NCBI GenBank assembly: GCA_965249785.1
Contig: CBDFMU010000049.1
Coordinates: forward strand, 11,427 to 75,426
Direction of reading: 5' to 3'
Source of the DNA: M3007 sp965249785
GTDB taxonomy: Bacteria > Bacteroidota > Bacteroidia > Chitinophagales > Saprospiraceae
Length of the DNA: 64,000 nucleotides
Part shown: in pieces, positions 43,806 through 51,265 of the stretch
Numbering within the stretch: the first letter of the stretch is position 1
Layout: each line of letters begins with the position of its first letter
The notes under the pieces: model-generated
Database searches by the model: none
Seen by the model: the letters and a program-made list of their open reading frames with translations, nothing else
Told to the model about the DNA's origin: nothing
Made by a program: the position numbers and the translations under genes

Positions 43806-44219
43806 GTGAAAATTGACCACATCGGCATCGCCGTGCGCAATCTGGCGGAAGGCAATGCCCTGTACCAGCGACTCCTGGGAACACCTCATTATAAAATAGA
43901 AGAAGTGGCCTCCGAGCAGGTGTCTACCTCCTTTTTTCAAGTAGGCGAAAGCAAAATAGAACTGCTGGAAGCCACTGGGCCAGAGAGCACCATCGGTAAA
44001 TTCATCGAAAAGCGCGGCGAAGGGATTCACCATATTGCTTTTGAGGTGGATGATATTTATGCAGAAATAGAACGCCTGGAAAGCGAAGGATTTGTGGCTT
44101 TAAACAAAGTGCCGAAGCGTGGTGCGGATAATAAATTAGTAGTGTTTCTGCATCCAAAATCTAGTGGCGGGATATTGGTAGAATTATGTCAGAGCATGGA
44201 AAAAACTGCTTTGACCTAA
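43806..44219 (+). CDS. mce: Methylmalonyl-CoA epimerase
   Basis: The enzyme interconverts (R)- and (S)-methylmalonyl-CoA in propionyl-CoA metabolism. From GTG 43806 the 137-residue protein has the vicinal-oxygen-chelate fold: KIDHIGIAVRNLAEG, STSFFQVGESKIELLE, GEGIHHIAFEVDD and KSSGGILVELCQ. The usual family length is about 134-140, which supports this start rather than an ATG 81 bases upstream that adds a hydrophobic stretch. The methylmalonyl-CoA mutase is not in the window. Confidence 0.9.
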   Translation: MKIDHIGIAVRNLAEGNALYQRLLGTPHYKIEEVASEQVSTSFFQVGESKIELLEATGPESTIGKFIEKRGEGIHHIAFEVDDIYAEIERLESEGFVALNKVPKRGADNKLVVFLHPKSSGGILVELCQSMEKTALT

Positions 44220-44225
44220 CCTACT

Positions 44226-44652
44226 TTACTGCACCACCATCCGCAAAACACCCTGCTGTCCGTCTACTTTTACTACTAAAACATAATTTCCTGCCGACAA
44301 CACACCTGCCTGAATTGGAATGGCCTGATGTCCGCTATTTAAGGAAACCGATTGTTCCAGCATCATTTGTCCGGCAGCTGTAAATAACTGATAAGACACT
44401 TCTGTCGCTTTTGGTAGATCAATGCTTAATACACATTGACCGCGAACAGGATTGGGTAACACAGTGACGTTGCGGTGCCGGAACATCGTGCCAATAGGCC
44501 ACATAAGTTTTGTCATCCGCTGTGCCGATGGACTGCATATCGCCCGTCGCGGCGGTGGCTACCGTGGTATTGGTTTCTGTGTCGTTGGTCCATTGCACTG
44601 ACAGAGAGAGGGAAAGCAAGCACAGAGTTAGTAGAAGGAGAGTGGATTTCAT
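44226..44652 (-). pseudogene. T9SS-secreted protein remnant with internal deletion and frame change
   Basis: The start (complement of 44650-44652) gives a signal peptide (KSTLLLLTLCLLSLSLSVQ) and a mature N-terminus QWTNDTETNTTVATAATGDM, typical of large Bacteroidota surface proteins. After YWHDVPAPQ the frame runs out, while another frame carries a T9SS sorting domain from NVTVLPNPVRGQ to RMVVQ. The most economical reading is a large internal deletion near 44475-44485 that fused the two ends out of frame. Confidence 0.75.
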
Positions 44653-44731
44653 GTTATAGAGTTAGGCAGTGTTGTTGTTTAATATTAGCAGGTCGATAGT
44701 GCAGTCGATTATGAATAAACTGCATGTTTTA

Positions 44732-45367
44732 TCAAGTGGTGTCGCGATTTCTTCTATTACCTTTTCTTTTATTCCGGTAATAAATAGTGGCTATCACTAT
44801 CATCGGTAGTTTAGTAAAAAGCAAGATAAAAGCAAGGACGGGATGTACCAAAGAGACGACCAGTGCCAGTGCAGCATTGAGCATATCCAGATTACAAAAC
44901 GCCCGAATATTAGACTCCCAAAAGGTGCCCAATTTTTCTCTGTCTATAAACTCTCTATGGGCTGCATAGTCCCAGATGGCATTTTGAAAAATCGCAATTA
45001 AAAGTATATTCAAGCTATATACAAAAATGGAAGCAACATCGAAAAAATAACCACTTACCAGTGAAGTAGAAAATGGAAGCAAAACAATAAAAAGCAGCCA
45101 CAGAATATTAAACCACAGCAGTTTCTCATCTATCTTTTTAATATGAGCAAAAAAATTATGGTGTACTTTCCAGAAGTTAGCAATATTAAAAAATGATAGA
45201 AAAAATGCGCCTAAATGCTTCCATTGGTCTCCAATATCACTAAAAAGCAAGTGATCGCTCTTAGTATGTTCTATTTTTATATCCAAAGCCAGCAATGTAA
45301 TGGCAATAGCCACCACCGCATCCGAGAAAAACACCAGTCTTTCTAATTGCAGGTTCTTTTCTTCCAT
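44732..45367 (-). CDS. TMEM175-family potassium channel
   Basis: The 211-residue protein has the family signature in the first helix, RLVFFSDAVVAIAITLLALD, where the FSDAVVAIA segment lines the pore. Five further hydrophobic helices follow, giving a single six-helix unit; bacterial channels assemble as tetramers. The basic C-terminus (YRNKRKGNRRNR) is cytoplasmic. Ion selectivity is inferred from the family. Confidence 0.87.
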   Translation of the reverse strand: MEEKNLQLERLVFFSDAVVAIAITLLALDIKIEHTKSDHLLFSDIGDQWKHLGAFFLSFFNIANFWKVHHNFFAHIKKIDEKLLWFNILWLLFIVLLPFSTSLVSGYFFDVASIFVYSLNILLIAIFQNAIWDYAAHREFIDREKLGTFWESNIRAFCNLDMLNAALALVVSLVHPVLAFILLFTKLPMIVIATIYYRNKRKGNRRNRDTT

Positions 45368-45467
45368 ATAATTATATTGCTAAAATGCCATGTAGTAATC
45401 TTTTCCTGCAAAAATACGCAATCTGGCAAAGGGGATTAATTTTTACAATTATTACTATTGGCACAGT

Positions 45468-46370
45468 TTACTTCCCGGTTCCCAGCCAGCGCAACCCATT
45501 CAGAATCAATTGATTTTGCACTGCACTCTGGAAACTACTAGACAAAGGCAGATTGGTGCCGCCCTCATAGTCCATATCATTATGGCCCATATTGAAATAC
45601 AGCATCTTGTAACGGCGATTAGTCCACACGACGGGATAATAGCCTTCGTGCCAGATTTCATGCGGCTTCGGGCCAGTCCCCAGCGGAAAACTGACCGGAT
45701 CAATAGACAGTAAAATCTGAATATCCGGCTTGGTGCGCAGGTCATTTTCCCAGCGGTACCATTCATTGGGAGCGGAAGTAAAAGTGGTGGGCAAAGTTCG
45801 CGTGACCGGATGCTGCCGATTTTCCACCCGCAGGATCGCCGACGTGGGACGCCAGGTATTACTTTTGTACGGCCCACTGCCCAGAAATTCCTCGTGATAC
45901 CAGTCCCAATTTTGCGGATAATCGGAGGGCGTGAGCGCAAAGGCCGCAAAGTGAAAACCCATCCAGGCACCGCCGTTTTTCATGTATTGCTCGAATGCCT
46001 GCCGCTGCGCGGGTGCTTCCGGCCGGGTATCCAGAAAAAGAACCACCTGATAGCCTTTCAGCGAATCAAGATTAAGACGATTCCAATGGTCGGTGGAGTC
46101 ATAGGTAAAATGATTTTTCTCCGCCATGCTAGCCAGCCAGCGGTTCGCCTCATGGACGAAACTGATGTGAGCGAGGTCTTGTTTGGCAGTATAAAAAGCG
46201 AGTATGTGAAAACTGGATTTTTCCCCGTCGCGGGAAGGTCGGAAAGTAGTGCATGATACTAGTAAGAGACTGATTATTAACCCCATATAAAGTAAGCCTA
46301 AGCCAGCAAAAATGCGGCGAGGGGTTTTATTTTTTAACGCCGTGGCTGAATTGGTTTTTACATTTTTCAT
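45468..46370 (-). CDS. ThuA-like domain lipoprotein
   Basis: The 300-residue protein has an N-terminal signal anchor with lipobox LVSC. The ThuA (class I glutamine amidotransferase-like) fold follows: FHILAFYTAKQDLAHISFVH, YQVVLFLDTRP, NGGAWMGFHFAAF, EEFLGSGPY, and WTNRRYKMLYFNMGHNDMDY. ThuA proteins are linked to sugar (trehalose/disaccharide) use. No sugar operon is adjacent. Confidence 0.82.
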   Translation of the reverse strand: MKNVKTNSATALKNKTPRRIFAGLGLLYMGLIISLLLVSCTTFRPSRDGEKSSFHILAFYTAKQDLAHISFVHEANRWLASMAEKNHFTYDSTDHWNRLNLDSLKGYQVVLFLDTRPEAPAQRQAFEQYMKNGGAWMGFHFAAFALTPSDYPQNWDWYHEEFLGSGPYKSNTWRPTSAILRVENRQHPVTRTLPTTFTSAPNEWYRWENDLRTKPDIQILLSIDPVSFPLGTGPKPHEIWHEGYYPVVWTNRRYKMLYFNMGHNDMDYEGGTNLPLSSSFQSAVQNQLILNGLRWLGTGK

Positions 46371-46683
46371 AACGCAGCAAGATCACTGGTTTAAGTTTTA
46401 TTTTCACCAACAAACGCACCGACCACGTTTTATGTCACAGGCTTTGGGTGAAAAAACGTTTTTCTCAAAACGATTTTGATGGATTTGCCCTAAAAGTTTG
46501 CTCAAAAGTATTCTGACTTTGTCCACCATGTTGCCTGGATCTCAAAATCTTTCGCCGCCAGAACTCGCACACCGCCCAAAAACATCCTTTTACAAATCCA
46601 TTACATCGTTTTACATCCAAAAACCCGCCCGCTTCCGGTTTGCCCGCACCTTTGTCGCATTGTTTCACCAATCCAGCAAAGTC

Positions 46684-47766
46684 ATGCAAATCCACATCCT
46701 CGCTCTTTTATTTTTCTTCCAATCCCTGGCAGCTTGTCAGCAGGCTCCGGCAGATGCCCAGTCAGTGGCCGCAGCCAACATCGGTTTTTCAGCCAGTGCC
46801 AGTCAGTCAGACTCGGTACAAGTCCGACCTTCGGCAACGGGCCTTATTTTTCAATCTATCGACGGTGGACAAACCTGGCAGGATATGAGCGCGGGGCTGC
46901 CCAAAAATGTGCAGGTTCAGGGGGTATTTGCCAGCGGCAGCGACCTGTTTTTGGGTGTTGATAAAGGGTTATACCGTAGTAGCAGCAGCCCTTTAGCAGC
47001 CCCGAAATGGGAAAAAGAGATTTTACTGGATGCAACGATTTCCAATGTGTGCGCCGGCCGGGCCGGGCTATATGCCAGTAGTTATGGTCAGGGGCTTTTT
47101 CAAAAAATACCGGGCATGGCCATTTGGGAAAACCTGAGTTATGCCTTACCAGACAAGAGCGTACGCACCGTTTTGGAAGCCCCGGACGGAGCCATTTTCG
47201 TCGGCACCGATACGGGCATTTTTAAATCCGCCAATAATGGGCAAACCTGGAAACAGGTCTTTGCCGATGGCATCATCCTGAACATTGTCGCGTCGGGCGG
47301 CGTATTGATTGCTGGCGGTCGCCAGGGCGTATTGCGCTCGACTGATGGTGGGGAACATTGGAATTATGTGCTGAACGAAAACATTCTGGCCAAAAAAACT
47401 GGTCTTATTGGAGACCGTTTCGTCACGATCCTCGGCACCGAAGACCCCAGGAAAATCAATCCCCTGGGGATCACTAGCCGACTACGTGCTTCCGCCGACG
47501 GCGGCAAAACCTGGCAGCGCATGGAATCTGCTTTGGGGCCAGTCGCGGGCATCTATGACATGGATGAGCACCTGGCGGAGGCAAAGGATATTTACGACAT
47601 CGTACAGGTGGGGACTCAACTCTTTTGCAGCTTCGATACGGGCATTTTCCGCTCTTCCGACCAGGGCAAAACCTGGGAACTCGTGCTGGCTGCCAAAGAC
47701 AAGTCGAACTTCCAGTTAGCCGTTTCGGGCGGGGTGCTTTATGCTGTGCCAGGAGGCGGTTGTTGA
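46684..47766 (+). CDS. BNR-repeat beta-propeller lipoprotein
   Basis: From ATG 46684 the 360-residue protein has a lipoprotein signal (HILALLFFFQSLAAC). Repeated Asp-box/photosynthesis-protein-like blades follow: FQSIDGGQTWQDMS, FKSANNGQTWKQV, LRSTDGGEHWNYV, RASADGGKTWQRM, FRSSDQGKTWELV. The regular spacing suggests a six- or seven-bladed propeller, likely a binding scaffold. No catalytic set was seen. A strong terminator follows the stop codon. Confidence 0.83.
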   Translation: MQIHILALLFFFQSLAACQQAPADAQSVAAANIGFSASASQSDSVQVRPSATGLIFQSIDGGQTWQDMSAGLPKNVQVQGVFASGSDLFLGVDKGLYRSSSSPLAAPKWEKEILLDATISNVCAGRAGLYASSYGQGLFQKIPGMAIWENLSYALPDKSVRTVLEAPDGAIFVGTDTGIFKSANNGQTWKQVFADGIILNIVASGGVLIAGGRQGVLRSTDGGEHWNYVLNENILAKKTGLIGDRFVTILGTEDPRKINPLGITSRLRASADGGKTWQRMESALGPVAGIYDMDEHLAEAKDIYDIVQVGTQLFCSFDTGIFRSSDQGKTWELVLAAKDKSNFQLAVSGGVLYAVPGGGC

Positions 47767-47778
47767 GGAAACAGTGCT

Positions 47779-47818
47779 GCTTGCAAGGGTTCTCGTCGTA
47801 GCCCTTGCAAGCATTTTT
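47779..47818 (+). terminator. Intrinsic terminator after the BNR lipoprotein gene
   Basis: GCTTGCAAGGG and CCCTTGCAAGC form an 11-base perfect stem with a 12-base loop, followed by ATTTTTATT. As the complement is also A-rich upstream of the stem only weakly, it mainly serves the plus-strand gene. Confidence 0.88.
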
Positions 47819-47822
47819 ATTA

Positions 47823-48290
47823 TCAACTTACCAGGTGTATTAATGAAATTATATAACCGCTATGAAAGCCTTCATGATAAATCACGAATTCTAATGCATC
47901 GTCAATATTAGCTAGTGTTACCCCATAAATTTTCAATATATTTTCGGAAGGTGTATAATTGTCAAAGATATTTTTGTCAAAATCTCTTTGTAATTCATCA
48001 ATGGAACTAATGAACAACTTTTTAATATCTTCTATTTCCTGTTCGTCTATAGATGCGGTAGGTCTGGTGTTGGTTCTATATGGCGAAAAGTATTTGTCAT
48101 CAACGGTAATGGGTTGCCCTGCCCTAACATAACAAATACTTTGCTCCGCACAAATTAAATGTGCCAAATTCCAAATGATATTATTATTATATCCTTCGGG
48201 AACTTTATTGAGTTGTTCGGTGGTAAGTCCTGCGATTTGCGCAAGTAAAAACTGCCTGAAATTCTTTATCTTTTCAATTCTTTTGTCCAT
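47823..48290 (-). CDS. DinB superfamily protein
   Basis: The 155-residue protein has metal-ligand His residues in NLAHLICAEQ and YHEGFHSGYIISLIH, matching DinB_2-type four-helix bundles. Its DNA is more AT-rich than the nearby housekeeping genes. The substrate is unknown. Confidence 0.82.
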   Translation of the reverse strand: MDKRIEKIKNFRQFLLAQIAGLTTEQLNKVPEGYNNNIIWNLAHLICAEQSICYVRAGQPITVDDKYFSPYRTNTRPTASIDEQEIEDIKKLFISSIDELQRDFDKNIFDNYTPSENILKIYGVTLANIDDALEFVIYHEGFHSGYIISLIHLVS

Positions 48291-48409
48291 TTTTCTTGTT
48301 GTTAAAGGTCGTGCCTAACTTTCGGAAAGATTTCAGCGCGTTGGGAACATGAGCCAAAATTAGTTTTGTCAAAGGTACTATAACTATATGCTTTTTCTAA
48401 ACCTATAAA

Positions 48410-48543
48410 AATGCGAATCATGGATTAAAAATGGGTACTGATTTTCAAGTGGTTAGCGACCAGACCTGTCAGGTTCTTGAAACCTGACAGGTCTAAGTAT
48501 TTGACATTCAAATACTTAGTTAGCCACACCCGTGATTCGCATT
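48410..48543. repeat. Cloverleaf-forming palindromic element
   Basis: The outer arms AATGCGAATCA (48410) and TGATTCGCATT (ending 48543) enclose a second stem GTGGTTAGC/GTTAGCCAC (48449-48457 with 48519-48527). Inside are two tandem hairpins: AGACCTGTCAGGTT/AACCTGACAGGTCT (14 bp, 48462-48494) and CTAAGTATTTG/CAAATACTTAG (48493-48519). The four stems form a branched fold. It lies between the DUF4256 operon end and the DinB gene start. Confidence 0.85.
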
Positions 48544-48574
48544 AAAAAGAAACACTTCACCTCTCTGGCAAAAT

Positions 48575-49132
48575 TCAAACCCTGAGCGAACCACGGAACG
48601 CCCTACCGGCATAGTAAGATTCTGCGCCGTTGTGATACACGAAGACTCTGCCGAAGCGGTAATCCGCAAAGATAGCCCCGCCAAGTTTCCTAATGTCGGC
48701 AGGTGTTTTCAGCCAGCTCGACGTTTTCGTATCGAAATTTCCAAGTTGGTGTAGCTCCTGGTATTGTTCTTCCGTTAAAAGTTCAATACCCATTTCAGCG
48801 GCCATGTTAGTAGCACTATCTGCTGGTTTATTGGCTTTCCTTGACTCCAGCGCATCGTGGTCGTAACAAAGACTTCTACGTTCCTTAGGACTTTCCGCCG
48901 AACAATCATAAAAAATGTATTCGCCCGTCTTTTTATCATGACCGATCACATCCGGTTCGCCACCCGTCTCTTCCATTTTATCGAGTGACCATAGTTTTGC
49001 TGGATTAGCTTCCAGTTTTGCTTGTACCTCAGACCATTCAAGACCTGTATGGCGAGTCATATTTTGCTCAAAACGACCTTTCAGCACGCTGAATAATTCT
49101 TCCCGTTGTACCGATGACAATTCCTTTTTCAT
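48575..49132 (-). CDS. DUF4256 domain-containing protein
   Basis: The 185-residue protein matches DUF4256: GRFEQNMTRHTGLEWSEVQA, MEETGGEPDVIGHDKKTGEY, FYDCSAESPKERRSLCYDHD, and GGAIFADYRFGRVFVYHNGA. It is the last gene of the ArsR-SRPBCC-DoxX-DUF4256 row. The start is the ATG complementary to 49130-49132. The function is unknown; its recurrent company with SRPBCC and ArsR genes suggests a shared ligand or stress. Confidence 0.87.
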   Translation of the reverse strand: MKKELSSVQREELFSVLKGRFEQNMTRHTGLEWSEVQAKLEANPAKLWSLDKMEETGGEPDVIGHDKKTGEYIFYDCSAESPKERRSLCYDHDALESRKANKPADSATNMAAEMGIELLTEEQYQELHQLGNFDTKTSSWLKTPADIRKLGGAIFADYRFGRVFVYHNGAESYYAGRAFRGSLRV

Positions 49133-49142
49133 GCTATTCAAT

Positions 49143-49526
49143 TTATTGATTAATGGAAATGATTCTTCTATCCGCAGGTCTGAAATACCAGGATACCACC
49201 GTCAGAATTAGTAATAATGTTGGTCCAAAAAATTCTTTGGCACCATCTCCGGCGGCCAGGTGAGAAAATATAGCCCCCGACATAGCAAAGAAGAAACCGG
49301 CATACGCCCATTCTTTTAGTAACGCGAATTTAGGCATCAGCACAGTTACTACACCTAATATTTTCCAAACACCAATAATTGTCAGAAAATAGAGCGGATA
49401 ACCCAAATGGTTCATCATATCCACTTCCTCTTTCAATTGTAATAATTGCACTAGTCCAGTGGATAGCATTCCCAATGCCAACCAGCCAGTAGCAATCCAA
49501 TAGATAATTCTATTTCTCTTAGTCAT
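49143..49526 (-). CDS. DoxX-like membrane protein
   Basis: This 127-residue protein has four membrane helices with the DoxX_2-type phrases YWIATGWLALGMLSTGLVQL, MNHLGYPLYFLTIIGVWKIL, and GAIFSHLAAGD. DoxX-like proteins are linked to redox or quinone chemistry. It sits between the SRPBCC and DUF4256 genes, with 10 bases to the latter. Confidence 0.85.
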   Translation of the reverse strand: MTKRNRIIYWIATGWLALGMLSTGLVQLLQLKEEVDMMNHLGYPLYFLTIIGVWKILGVVTVLMPKFALLKEWAYAGFFFAMSGAIFSHLAAGDGAKEFFGPTLLLILTVVSWYFRPADRRIISINQ

Positions 49527-49585
49527 AATAAAAGTTGAGAGGTTGAGAATGTTGAGGAGTTGAGAAAATTTTGATGATTAGCCTA

Positions 49586-50059
49586 TTATAAACTCATATC
49601 CTTCAAAACCACAGTTTGCAATCTATTATGGGCCATATTAATGCCTTGCGCAAAAGGCAACTGTAGTATTTGGTCTCTGTCTACGACTGATTTATAGACT
49701 ACGTGCATAGTAAGTTTACTAGTATCATTAGTAAGTTTTTCAAATTCCAGGAACTCCAACTGAACCGGAAAAGGCGTATTCTCCATTTCAAAGGTCCGGG
49801 TGATTTTCTGGTTCAGCACAAACTCATGGATAGTACCATTGGATCGAAATACCACATTTCCCTTGGCATCGCTGGTTTCAAATTGATAACTGCCATGCTT
49901 TTTATTTTCCAGTTTCAGCACTTTCGTACCCATCCATTGCGCCACAATGTCGGGCTCCATATATGCTTTAAAAAGTAGAGCCAATGGCAGATCGAATTCC
50001 CTGGTAATTACTATTTCCTGTTTACCATCTTCGGCATTGACTTTCGTTTTTCGTTCCAT
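49586..50059 (-). CDS. SRPBCC/AHSA1-domain protein
   Basis: The 157-residue protein has the Aha1-type START-like fold: VITREFDLPLALLFKAYMEP, VAQWMGTKVL, FRSNGTIHEFV, and the C-terminal helix. Such proteins bind hydrophobic ligands. It begins 1 base after the ArsR gene ends, a strong sign of translational coupling with the regulator. Confidence 0.87.
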   Translation of the reverse strand: MERKTKVNAEDGKQEIVITREFDLPLALLFKAYMEPDIVAQWMGTKVLKLENKKHGSYQFETSDAKGNVVFRSNGTIHEFVLNQKITRTFEMENTPFPVQLEFLEFEKLTNDTSKLTMHVVYKSVVDRDQILQLPFAQGINMAHNRLQTVVLKDMSL

Positions 50060-50060
50060 C

Positions 50061-50384
50061 TTATTTTTCTGCTTGGTAGTTTTTCATGATGGTTTCCAAT
50101 GTATTGAAGCGATCATCCCACATCTGGCGGAATGGCTCAATGAAGTCGGCTATTGCTTTCATGTTTTTTGCATGGAGGTGATAATAGATTTCTCTGCCGT
50201 TTTGCTCCTGTTGCAGCAATTCGCACTCGGTGAGTATTTGCAGGTGTTTGGAAACGGTCGGTCTGGCGGTGTCAAAATTGGCGGCGATGGCCCCAGCTGT
50301 CATCGCCTGCGAAGCCACCAACAGCAGTATAGCCCTTCTGGTTGGGTCGGCGATGGCTTGAAATACGTCTCGTCTTAAATTCAT
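50061..50384 (-). CDS. ArsR-family winged-helix repressor
   Basis: The 107-residue protein has the ArsR HTH: FQAIADPTRRAILLLVASQA, AGAIAANFDTARPTVSKHLQ, and wing NGREIYYHLHA. The metal-binding CxC of classic ArsR is absent, placing it in the group encoded next to AHSA1/SRPBCC genes. It leads a four-gene operon and likely represses it; the signal is unknown. The A/T-rich palindromic stretch at 50398-50432 (TGTAGCTATTTGACTACA type words) is a candidate operator. Confidence 0.9.
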   Translation of the reverse strand: MNLRRDVFQAIADPTRRAILLLVASQAMTAGAIAANFDTARPTVSKHLQILTECELLQQEQNGREIYYHLHAKNMKAIADFIEPFRQMWDDRFNTLETIMKNYQAEK

Positions 50385-50500
50385 TGTGTAGCTATTTGAC
50401 TACAAATGTATGTGTAGTTATTTGGCTACGCAAATTTTTTTGAAAAAACTTTTTCAGGAAAGTAAAATGATGTTGATTTGAGCGATGTCGGAGAGGCGGC

Positions 50501-51181
50501 TCAGGACAATTTCTTTTTGATGCCAAGGCATAGATAAAACCGCATGGATCTTGTCTTTGTTGGGAAGGCCCGAAATTCTGGTGTCAGGCCAAGCCGGTAG
50601 TTGAATTGCGGCGACAGAATCACCGATTTCCCCAACGGCACGTCGTAAGCAATTCTTACCCGAAGTCCAGCATACATTGTTTCACTGAACCTGTCGTATT
50701 CATTCTGCAAATCCGTCGTCTGGTTGATAGGCCCCGGTAACGTCCAATTATAGTAAGTACCCTCATATTGTTCTTGAATCAGCCCTGAAACATCGAAACC
50801 GAAATTCAAATCCAGCCTGTTTTTAACCCGGAAATTCAGCAAATATATTCCCAGTGAAAGAACGGACTTTTCAACAGCAGCACTAACGGTATAACCGCTG
50901 GCTATTGCGCCGTCGCTGGCTTCTATTTTTCCACTGTAATGATCGAATTGCAGGGAGAAAAGTATAGGCAGGGAAAACACCTTCCAGGGACGTGTATTGA
51001 TGCCGACGGTGTACCCAAATTCAGGAGTATAGTTAGATTGATAATGACCAGAATTACCGCCTGGGCTGATATAATCGTAAAAAATAGTTCGGTTGGGACC
51101 TGCGAAAACGGCGAAATTTTGGCTATATAAGCTTACATGGGTCAATAATAAGATTACGGGAAAGAGGGTTAGGATTCTCAT
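50501..51181 (-). CDS. Outer-membrane beta-barrel protein, unknown
   Basis: The 226-residue protein has a signal peptide (RILTLFPVILLLTHVSLYSQ) and alternating beta strands with many Tyr and Phe (FGYTVGINTRPWKVFSLPIL, SLGIYLLNFRVKNRLDLNFG, SPQFNYRLGL). This fits a small porin-family/PorT-like barrel. No specific family was recognised. It lies between the regulator operon and the amylase gene on the same strand. Confidence 0.68.
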   Translation of the reverse strand: MRILTLFPVILLLTHVSLYSQNFAVFAGPNRTIFYDYISPGGNSGHYQSNYTPEFGYTVGINTRPWKVFSLPILFSLQFDHYSGKIEASDGAIASGYTVSAAVEKSVLSLGIYLLNFRVKNRLDLNFGFDVSGLIQEQYEGTYYNWTLPGPINQTTDLQNEYDRFSETMYAGLRVRIAYDVPLGKSVILSPQFNYRLGLTPEFRAFPTKTRSMRFYLCLGIKKKLS

Positions 51182-51265
51182 TTTTAATAAATTTAGTTTG
51201 AATAATATGGCTATTGTAAATCCGTAAATTTACAGATTCAATATTCTGGGTCTTTCTATTTAATC

